A stretch of 12,930 bases of DNA from contig JAGWVZ010000052.1 of the NCBI GenBank assembly GCA_018970625.1, positions 1-12,930 of the forward strand, read 5' to 3'. Under the pieces are notes generated by a model. The model worked only from the letters and a program-made list of their open reading frames with translations, did no database searches and was not told the origin of the DNA. Positions 8,017-12,930 of this stretch are shown here, piece after piece (within the stretch, counting starts at the first letter, position 1; each line of letters opens with the position of its first letter). This DNA is from Myxococcales bacterium (lineage in GTDB: Bacteria; Myxococcota; Bradymonadia; REDH01). Position numbers and translations under genes: made by a program.

Positions 8017-9816
8017 ATGTCTGGTGTATTACCTGCTCGCTTAGCTTTGCTCGCCGTCTCTGGCGCAGCGTTTATTGCCCTGCTTCCCGCTACCGCCCTG
8101 GGCCAGACCAGCGATGGCGGCGCCCTGACCGTGGCCGTGCTTCCGTCGGGCGACAGCACCCATGCGGCGGCGCTCGATTCAGGCTCGCGTATGCTCGAAG
8201 CGCGCCTGACTTCATCGGCCCGGTTTGCGCTGCTGGCCGAACAGAGCGCGCTGCAGGCCATGGACAACTCACGTGAACAGGCCGGCGTGTCACCGACGGA
8301 TCTCCGCGAGGCCCAGCTGGAGGCGGCGCGGCGCGGCTATGCTGACCTGGCGGTCGAAGTGTCGATGACCGACGCCGAGCCCGGTGCCTGGCTGGTCTCG
8401 GTCGTGGTGTACAATCCGTTGGATGGCGTCGGCATTCACGCCGACTCCGAGCTGGTCGCCGGCGCAGGCTCGCCCGAAGCCGCGGCCCGGCTGGGGCTGG
8501 ACGCGCTAGCCCAACGCATCATGACCTCCGAGGCCATTCATCGCCTTGAAGATGGCAGCAGCACCAACGCAGGAGGGCGACTCGACATCCGGGACATTAC
8601 CCCGGTGCCGGTGCGTGTGCTGGTCAATGGGCGCGAGCGTGGCCTGGCCCCGGGGCAGTTTGTTGGCCTGCCTACGGGCACCGTCGAGATCGAGTTGCGC
8701 GCCGACGGCTACGAGACGCTCACCCGAACGGCCGACCTCAGCAGCGGGCGTGTCTTCGAGCTCTCCGGCATCGCGCTTGAACCCGCGCAGGCGCAGCTCG
8801 ACGTGCGCGTGAACGTGGACGACGCCACCATCCTGATCGACGGCGAGTCGGTAGGCGCCAGCGTCGCCAACACCTGGGTCACGGTGTCGCTGCCGATGAC
8901 CGCGCGTCATCTCCGCATTACCCGTCCCGGCTACCAGCCATGGGCAGGGCGGGCGAACGCACTCAACGGCGACGCGCGGCTCGAGGTGGACCTGCAACGC
9001 CTCGACGGCCCTGACGGGCAGGATGTCACCACCGCGGATTGCTCGCGGACTGCCGCGGTCGATCGCCTTCGCACCTGCCTGATCCCTCGTGGAGAAGCGA
9101 TCATGGGCACTTCAGACACTGCCGCTCCGCAGGACAGTCGCCCAGAGCACACCGTACACCTGACAGACGCCTTTTCCATGCATCGCACCGAGGTCAGCGT
9201 CTCGGCGTGGCAGACGTGCGTAGATGCCGGCGCCTGCGTGGTGCCCGGCGCGAGCAGCCAGGCTACCGGTGCCTCGGCCCGCGGCCACGAGGACCACAGG
9301 CTCTGTAACTATGGGGGACCCGGCCGCACCGACCACCCCATGAACTGCGTCAACTGGCAGGCGGCTGCCGACTACTGCGCGTGGTCAGGAGGGGCTCTGC
9401 CTACGGAGGCGCAGTGGGAGCGCGCCGCTCGCGGTACCGACGCGCGCGCCTGGCCATGGTCTCTGGATCCCCTCGGCCAGGCACCGTCCTGTGACCTGGC
9501 TCGCTCGGCCGAGTGTGAGCTGTCCGACGACGGAACGGCGGCCGTTGGCGAACATCCTGCAGGGGCGTCACCCTATGGCATTCAGGACCTCGCCGGAAAC
9601 GTCGCAGAGTGGGTCGTGGACACCTATGAATCGCAGGCCTACGCGCTGCTGGGAGACACCGACCCGGTGAACGACGCGGCCGGCTCGCGACGGGTCGTGC
9701 GCGGCGGCAGTTTTCGGGACCTTACCGAAGGCCTGCTGCCGTGGGCGCGCGCTCGGCTTGACGCCCGCGCCAGAGTCGAGACCGTCGGCTTTCGCTGCGT
9801 TTACCCGGCTGAGTAA
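8017..9816 (+). CDS. Secreted protein with two PEGA-like domains and a C-terminal SUMF1/FGE-type domain
   Basis: With the ATG at 8017 the product is 599 aa and begins with a signal peptide (Arg at residue 8, hydrophobic core, then PATALGQ near residue 30). Region order: an N-terminal alpha/beta domain (about 35-180, LTVAVLPSGD start, recalling outer-membrane-associated CsgG/TolB-N-like folds); two PEGA-like beta domains (about 195-258 and 260-327) with VRVLVNG and ATILIDG strands; and a SUMF1/formylglycine-generating-enzyme-like domain (about 354-599) with IMGT, LPTEAQWERAARG, GNVAEWV, VVRGGSF and GFRCV. The Cys pair used by true FGEs after the RGGS motif is missing, so sulfatase activation is unlikely. 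Ten Cys in the last 250 residues suggest disulfides and an extracytoplasmic site. Such proteins often accompany Ser/Thr kinases in myxobacteria; a scaffold or ligand-binding role is a guess. Confidence 0.88.
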   Translation: MSGVLPARLALLAVSGAAFIALLPATALGQTSDGGALTVAVLPSGDSTHAAALDSGSRMLEARLTSSARFALLAEQSALQAMDNSREQAGVSPTDLREAQLEAARRGYADLAVEVSMTDAEPGAWLVSVVVYNPLDGVGIHADSELVAGAGSPEAAARLGLDALAQRIMTSEAIHRLEDGSSTNAGGRLDIRDITPVPVRVLVNGRERGLAPGQFVGLPTGTVEIELRADGYETLTRTADLSSGRVFELSGIALEPAQAQLDVRVNVDDATILIDGESVGASVANTWVTVSLPMTARHLRITRPGYQPWAGRANALNGDARLEVDLQRLDGPDGQDVTTADCSRTAAVDRLRTCLIPRGEAIMGTSDTAAPQDSRPEHTVHLTDAFSMHRTEVSVSAWQTCVDAGACVVPGASSQATGASARGHEDHRLCNYGGPGRTDHPMNCVNWQAAADYCAWSGGALPTEAQWERAARGTDARAWPWSLDPLGQAPSCDLARSAECELSDDGTAAVGEHPAGASPYGIQDLAGNVAEWVVDTYESQAYALLGDTDPVNDAAGSRRVVRGGSFRDLTEGLLPWARARLDARARVETVGFRCVYPAE

Positions 9817-9853
9817 CCCGCCGGAGACTGGCCCCTACCGCGTCGCCCAGACG

Positions 9854-9872
9854 CTGCATGCTGGTCATGCAG
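9854..9872. terminator. Hairpin between convergent genes, possible bidirectional terminator
   Basis: A perfect 7-bp stem CTGCATG/CATGCAG with a 5-base loop (CTGGT) lies in the 79-bp gap between the convergent stops at 9816 and 9896. No T-run follows on either strand, so it is not a classic intrinsic terminator; its position is the main support. Confidence 0.35.
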
Positions 9873-9895
9873 GCCCTACGCCGCTACCCGCAGCC

Positions 9896-10870
9896 TCAGA
9901 ACGACGCCAGCTCTGCGGCAAAGTCATTCGCTCCGTCGATTGCGCGACATTCTGCTGCGCACGTGTCACAGAACAGCGCCTGATACTCCGCGCCGTAGGT
10001 CTCAAGAACCGAACGAACGCGGGCAAGATCACCAGTGCGCATCGCCTGTGTCCACTCGTCACGCAGCGAGCCACAGGCGACATCCCGATGGCGCGTCAAT
10101 GCGAGCTCGGCTGCCGGCGTGGCCGCCCATTCCACGATAAACTCCGAGAGCTCGTCCAGCGTGGGCTGTGTCATGGCATCGAGCAATGCCAACGCCGCCG
10201 CTTCGTTCAGGGACTCGCCTCCAAGCTCGACGCGCGCCTCGCGGCCCTGAAAGGTAGCCACCACCTGACCCTGACCACCGCCCTGCACCAGACGAGCCAG
10301 CACGGGGCCCTCGGCCACACGAAACTGCCCCTGCTCATCGGTGGTCACCGTCACCTCTTCGTTGCCGTACCGCACGATGATCGACGCGCCAGACACGGGG
10401 AAGGTGTCGCAGAACTGCGATGACGACACCGTAGCGCCTGAGGTGCCGGGAGGTTTCGCCGCGTTGGCCTCGTCCACCGCAAGCGAGGGCGCGTTATCGA
10501 CAATTCCGTAGAACTGAGCATCAATTTCGGCCTCAACCCAGGCGATTTCGGCTTCAACGCGCGCAAATTCTGCATCGATTGCGCTATCCAGCGCGTTGCC
10601 GGAAACCTCATCGTTGGCGGGAGCCTCGTAGTCGGGGCTGTAGTACGCGTCGGGCGTACCCGAATATCCCGACTCCATGCAGCCGGTTGCCTTTACCAGA
10701 CCTGCAATACCCGTGGCTTGCACCTGCGCTTCGATCGAGAGCTCATAGTCTCCCGACTGCAGAATCGCGCGTCTGGCATAGGACATTTGGGCCTCCATGA
10801 ATGCAGCACCGCAGCCGGTGGCAAGTGCACCACAGATCAGAACAGCCAGAACGGGACGGGCATGGAACAT
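9896..10870 (-). CDS. Predicted lipoprotein with a carboxypeptidase-regulatory-like beta domain, function unknown
   Basis: I do not recognise a named family. From the ATG at 10870 the product is 324 aa; the frame stays open to a TTG at 10888, but the ATG places an Arg before the hydrophobic stretch as expected. Residues 1-20 form a lipoprotein signal ending LATGC, so Cys20 is probably lipidated and the mature protein anchored in the cell envelope. Then come a Tyr/Asp/Pro-rich stretch (about 60-90), an Ala/Glu/Ile-rich amphipathic segment (about 94-120, VEAEIAWVEAEID) that may be a coiled coil, a beta region (about 140-196, SGASIIVRYG and TTDEQGQFRV) typical of carboxypeptidase-regulatory or Ig-like modules, and a helical C-terminus with a CDTCAAEC cluster. 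Six Cys remain after the lipidated one. It converges on the PEGA/SUMF1 gene; both are envelope proteins, but a link is unproven. Confidence 0.8.
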   Translation of the reverse strand: MFHARPVLAVLICGALATGCGAAFMEAQMSYARRAILQSGDYELSIEAQVQATGIAGLVKATGCMESGYSGTPDAYYSPDYEAPANDEVSGNALDSAIDAEFARVEAEIAWVEAEIDAQFYGIVDNAPSLAVDEANAAKPPGTSGATVSSSQFCDTFPVSGASIIVRYGNEEVTVTTDEQGQFRVAEGPVLARLVQGGGQGQVVATFQGREARVELGGESLNEAAALALLDAMTQPTLDELSEFIVEWAATPAAELALTRHRDVACGSLRDEWTQAMRTGDLARVRSVLETYGAEYQALFCDTCAAECRAIDGANDFAAELASF

Positions 10871-10928
10871 GACAACAGCCAGATGCAAGGGAACACAATT
10901 ACTGCCGCGGATGTGCCTACGACGCCAC

Positions 10929-10944
10929 CCGGACGCAAGTCCGG
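10929..10944. other. GCAA-tetraloop hairpin
   Basis: CCGGAC-GCAA-GTCCGG is a perfect 6-bp stem closed on the plus strand by a GNRA-type loop, followed by TGCGTTTTG. On the minus strand it would fall in the lipoprotein leader if transcription starts upstream; on the plus strand the T-rich tail looks weakly terminator-like. No known riboswitch core was recognised around it. Confidence 0.35.
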
Positions 10945-10962
10945 TGCGTTTTGTTCAGTCGT

Positions 10963-11023
10963 CACGTGGGCGGGCGCTCAACAGTTGTAACGCAACCCAC
11001 GCCACCGGCTCGTTGCCCACGTG
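10963..11023. repeat. Inverted repeat CACGTGGGC / GCCCACGTG
   Basis: Two perfect 9-bp arms lie at 10963-10971 and 11015-11023, with CACGTG cores 55 bp apart, inside the divergent spacer. The second arm overlaps the candidate VOC promoter and the first lies in the spacer of the weak leftward candidate. They could be paired operator sites or chance; CACGTG is not rare in GC-rich DNA. Confidence 0.35.
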
Positions 11024-11041
11024 CTGCGCAGCGCGCAAAAT
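11013..11041 (+). promoter_or_regulatory. Candidate sigma-70-like promoter for the VOC/isomerase pair
   Basis: TTGCCC (11013-11018), an exact 17-bp spacer and CAAAAT (11036-11041) each match the consensus at four of six positions. It would start transcription about 85-90 bp before the ATG at 11136. The only support is sequence resemblance. Confidence 0.35.
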
Positions 11042-11135
11042 GCGCCCTTACGCCGGCTGTGCGAGATGCATTTTCGTTTAGCGTGACGCCAATTTACGGT
11101 AGCCACGTACGGCCTTTTCCAGAAGCGGGCACCGC

Positions 11136-11513
11136 ATGCTGCACCACATCGCACTACGCACGAACAATCCAACGCAGCTCGCCGACTTTTACGTGCGCGT
11201 CTGTGGACTGCAGGTCGTTCCGAACCCACCGGCGAGCGCATCCGGTCTCTGGCTTCACGCCGGTGGCGTCGTCTTCATGGTGGAACGGCGCGAAGCCGAT
11301 GAGCCCGGTCCTGCCAGCGGAACCCTTGACCTGCTGGCCTTTGAAGCTGCACAGCCCGACGTGCACGCCGTGCTGGCCTTTCTGGCAGAACAACGCGTTG
11401 AGGTGGAAGCCTGCACCGGTTTTACTGCCTACTTTCGCGATCCCGATGGGCGCCGCGTCGCGCTGTCCACGTACCCTCTCCCCACGCCGGTGGAATCCAT
11501 TCGCCCGCGCTGA
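11136..11513 (+). CDS. VOC-superfamily (glyoxalase/bleomycin-resistance fold) protein, metal site degenerate
   Basis: A 125-aa single-domain protein of typical VOC length, made of two beta-alpha-beta-beta-beta halves. The first half begins LHHIALRTNN and has QLADFYVRVCGLQVV; the second ends with YFRDPDGRRVALSTY, the family signature. By eye, two of the four usual metal-ligand positions are kept (H4 and E50), while the His of the second half is Leu66 and the usual Glu after DPDG is Ala109. A metal-dependent lyase or dioxygenase activity is therefore doubtful and the substrate is unknown. The ATG at 11136 has only a weak purine-rich stretch (AGAAGCGGG) before it. The crotonase-fold gene starts 47 bp downstream on the same strand, so the two may be one transcript and the VOC protein may act on a related acyl-CoA, but that is inference. 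Confidence 0.85.
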   Translation: MLHHIALRTNNPTQLADFYVRVCGLQVVPNPPASASGLWLHAGGVVFMVERREADEPGPASGTLDLLAFEAAQPDVHAVLAFLAEQRVEVEACTGFTAYFRDPDGRRVALSTYPLPTPVESIRPR

Positions 11514-11560
11514 CCCTTCAACGTTACCCTCACTGACCTTATCCCCACCCCACGGATGAC

Positions 11561-12334
11561 ATGGCTACTACCGAAGTCCTGGCAGAGCGTCGCGACTCAC
11601 TCCTGATTCTGACGCTACACCGACCCGACCGAAAGAACGCCCTCACGCTGTCGATGTACGACGCCCTGGTGGATGAGCTGCAGGCCGCTCGGACAGACCC
11701 GACCGTGCGTGTCGTGGTACTGCGAGGGAGCCACGGCGTGTTTACCTCGGGCAACGACCTCATGGACTTCATGCAGAACCCGCCATCGGGAGCAGAAAGC
11801 CCGGTGTTTCGGTTCCTGCTGACGCTGGTGGACTATGAAAAGCCCATTATCGCCGCGGTTGAAGGCTTCGCGGTTGGAATTGGCACCACCCTCCTGCTTC
11901 ACTGCGATCTGGTCTACGCTGCGCACAACACGCAATTCCGCCTGCCGTTCGTCAATCTGGCGCTGGTTCCCGAGGCTGGCTCGTCGTTTATCCTTCCCCG
12001 CATGATGGGACACGTCAAAGCGGCCGAGCTGCTGCTGCTCGGCGACAAATTCGACGCTGCCACCGCCGCATCACTCGGCATCGTGAACACCGTTGTGCAA
12101 GGCGACACGGTGTACGAGCACGCCGAAGCAAAAGCCCGGGCGCTCGCCAGCAAAGCGCCCGAAGCGCTGCGGCTCTCCAAGCGACTCATGAAACAATTCG
12201 ATCGCGAGCAGCTGAAACAGATCATGCTTGAAGAAGCGGTCCACTTCGCGGCGCGGCTCGGTTCACCCGAGACCAGCGAGGCCATTCAGGCCTTCTTCGA
12301 GAAGCGTGAGCCCGATTTTTCTCGCTTTTCGTAA
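11561..12334 (+). CDS. Crotonase-fold protein, probable delta3-delta2-enoyl-CoA isomerase
   Basis: A 257-aa enoyl-CoA hydratase/isomerase family member. Family marks: HRPDRKNAL near the N-terminus, oxyanion-hole segments SGNDL (G64-L67) and GFAVGIG (102-108), then LVPEAGSS and a C-terminal helical region. The two glutamates of mitochondrial enoyl-CoA hydratase (Glu144 and Glu164) align with Thr110 and Phe130, 20 residues apart as expected, so hydratase activity is unlikely. Instead Glu138 in PEAGSS matches the single catalytic Glu of ECI2/PECI-type isomerases (PEGCSS in the mammalian enzyme), eight residues after the Phe. It would shift the 3-double bond to the 2-position so unsaturated fatty acids can enter beta-oxidation. 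The ATG at 11561 is preceded by CGGATGAC. It ends 8 bp from the convergent ArsR gene. Family is certain; the isomerase role is likely. Confidence 0.9.
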   Translation: MATTEVLAERRDSLLILTLHRPDRKNALTLSMYDALVDELQAARTDPTVRVVVLRGSHGVFTSGNDLMDFMQNPPSGAESPVFRFLLTLVDYEKPIIAAVEGFAVGIGTTLLLHCDLVYAAHNTQFRLPFVNLALVPEAGSSFILPRMMGHVKAAELLLLGDKFDAATAASLGIVNTVVQGDTVYEHAEAKARALASKAPEALRLSKRLMKQFDREQLKQIMLEEAVHFAARLGSPETSEAIQAFFEKREPDFSRFS

Positions 12335-12342
12335 ACTGCTCG

Positions 12343-12750
12343 TTATCGCTTCGACGCCGGCGTCGCGTCAGCTGTCGCTTCCACGGCGTCTGCATCGTCG
12401 TCCATGCTCCACATTTCCCGAACATGCGCGACCACGCTGCGCATGTGCTGCGCCTTGTCGGGGCTGGGTTCAATGAACTTCAACGCCCCCAGCAGCCACG
12501 ACGCCATGTCGGACCGAACCAGGCTGTAGTAATGATGACGGCCCTCGCGTCGCTCGTGCACCACATGGTGAGAGCGCATCAGTGCTAGATGCTGCGACAC
12601 CCGCGACGCCGATACGCCCAGCAGCGCACGTATGGAGTTCACGTCGAGCTCTCCGGCGCGCAACTCTTCCACAATCTGAATGCGTTGCGGATGAGCAAGA
12701 ACGCCCAAAAGACGGGCCAGTTCGTGTGTGACGATAGCGCGTTCCGGCAT
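12343..12750 (-). CDS. ArsR-family winged-helix transcriptional regulator
   Basis: A 135-aa DNA-binding repressor-type protein from the ATG at 12750; the frame stays open to 12822, but the extra 24 residues (Lys/Arg-rich, then hydrophobic) do not fit the family's start. The winged helix is clear: LARLLGVLAHPQRIQIVEEL, then a recognition-helix region around SIRALLGVSASRVSQHLALMR (about 39-59) and a wing with HERREGRHHYYSL. The helix-3 metal motif of ArsR/SmtB metal sensors (ELCVCD) is ELDVNS here, and the protein has no Cys at all, so a thiol-based arsenic or heavy-metal sensor is excluded. The C-terminal tail is acidic and Ala-rich. It points away from a possible gene at the right edge and may control that gene and itself; the ligand is unknown. 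Confidence 0.92.
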   Translation of the reverse strand: MPERAIVTHELARLLGVLAHPQRIQIVEELRAGELDVNSIRALLGVSASRVSQHLALMRSHHVVHERREGRHHYYSLVRSDMASWLLGALKFIEPSPDKAQHMRSVVAHVREMWSMDDDADAVEATADATPASKR

Positions 12751-12854
12751 AACGGCTCGGCGACTGAAATACACAGGTATCCAGATGCCGTAGCGGTTAC
12801 GCTTTGTGTGTTTTGCCGTCAAGCGTGTGTCGTCTGCAAGTCAGGGCAAGCAAA

Positions 12855-12860
12855 TATAAA
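12855..12860 (+). promoter_or_regulatory. Candidate -10 element in the arsR upstream region
   Basis: TATAAA sits in an AT-rich patch (CAAATATAAAAG) that stands out in the GC-rich window, about 42 bp before the possible TTG start at 12902. No good -35 is seen 16-18 bp upstream. On the opposite strand the same patch reads TATATT and could serve arsR. The region between the two genes is where an ArsR operator would be expected; I found no convincing long dyad in it. Confidence 0.3.
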
Positions 12861-12901
12861 AGACACCATTCAGACAGACGAAGCACCGAAGAGAAGCACG
12901 C

Positions 12902-12930
12902 TTGCCTCGTGTTGCCCACTTCGACCTCGT
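12902..12930 (+). CDS. Possible start of a rightward gene, cut by the window edge
   Basis: A TTG at 12902 preceded by GAGAAG (12891-12896, 5-base gap) opens a frame reading MPRVAHFDL to the edge. Only nine codons are visible, so this is tentative. The divergent position next to arsR is typical for a regulated target. No family can be assigned. Confidence 0.3.

Larger units (their letters stand above)
10871..11135. promoter_or_regulatory. Divergent control region between the lipoprotein and VOC genes
   Basis: This 265-bp gap has no gene I can support. It holds the candidate hairpin, the CACGTG inverted repeat and the candidate promoter listed separately, plus an AT-richer patch at about 11068-11100 just before the VOC gene. 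A weak leftward promoter candidate (TTGAGC at 10981-10976, 17-bp spacer, CTGAAC at 10958-10953) also lies here. Confidence 0.4.

Noticed and set aside
7944..8276. A rightward ATG-started frame of 110 codons at the beginning of the PEGA/SUMF1 gene
   Set aside because: It overlaps the secreted-protein gene in another frame, is Arg-rich and matches no family; the frame with a signal peptide and clear domains is the real one.
8017..9816. Annotation as a formylglycine-generating (sulfatase-activating) enzyme
   Set aside because: The catalytic Cys pair is not visible and no sulfatase gene is in the window.
12343..12750. Arsenic or heavy-metal resistance locus, based on the ArsR-family regulator
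   Set aside because: The regulator has no Cys, and no arsenate reductase or efflux pump gene is present.
1..12930. A defence island, prophage, biosynthetic cluster or CRISPR system
   Set aside because: No nuclease/helicase sets, phage structural genes, regularly spaced repeats, integrase or tRNA-flanked boundary was seen; the gene content looks like ordinary chromosome.

Overview
The window is dense, GC-rich bacterial chromosomal DNA with nine confidently called protein-coding genes, a gene cut by the left edge and a possible gene start at the right edge. No RNA genes, insertion sequences, CRISPR arrays or phage genes were seen. The gene mix suggests a myxobacterial or bradymonad-type deltaproteobacterium: a Hanks-type Ser/Thr kinase with a membrane-anchored tail, a secreted PEGA plus SUMF1/FGE-like protein, an orphan lipoprotein and a secreted repeat protein. 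This placement is inference from gene content, not from a marker gene.

Layout. Positions 1-606 hold the 3' end of a rightward gene for a protein with two similar repeat units of roughly 90 residues. Positions 750-5348 are a tight rightward cluster: Ser/Thr kinase, a BioA/BioK-type diaminopelargonate aminotransferase (7 bp later) and a polytopic GT-C-like membrane protein (4-bp ATGA overlap). A leftward comEC (7790-5376) converges on it with only 27 bp between stops. After a 226-bp divergent spacer comes a rightward secreted PEGA/SUMF1 protein (8017-9816), which converges on a leftward lipoprotein gene (10870-9896). A 265-bp divergent spacer with a 9-bp inverted repeat and a GCAA-capped hairpin leads to a rightward pair: a VOC-fold protein and a crotonase-fold protein whose active-site residues point to enoyl-CoA isomerase rather than hydratase. 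A leftward ArsR-family regulator (12750-12343) ends 8 bp from it and faces a possible TTG-started gene running off the right edge.

How the genes work together. The first cluster may co-express a signalling kinase, a biotin-pathway enzyme and a membrane glycosyltransferase, but no shared pathway is evident. The VOC/isomerase pair may be one transcript linked to acyl-CoA metabolism. ComEC is the DNA-uptake channel, without other competence genes nearby.

There is no clear evidence of a new multi-gene system. The points most worth a second look are active-site substitutions (aminotransferase, crotonase, VOC, SUMF1 domain), the unusual extracytoplasmic loop in the GT-C-like protein, and the symmetric CACGTG elements in the 10.9-11.1 kb spacer.
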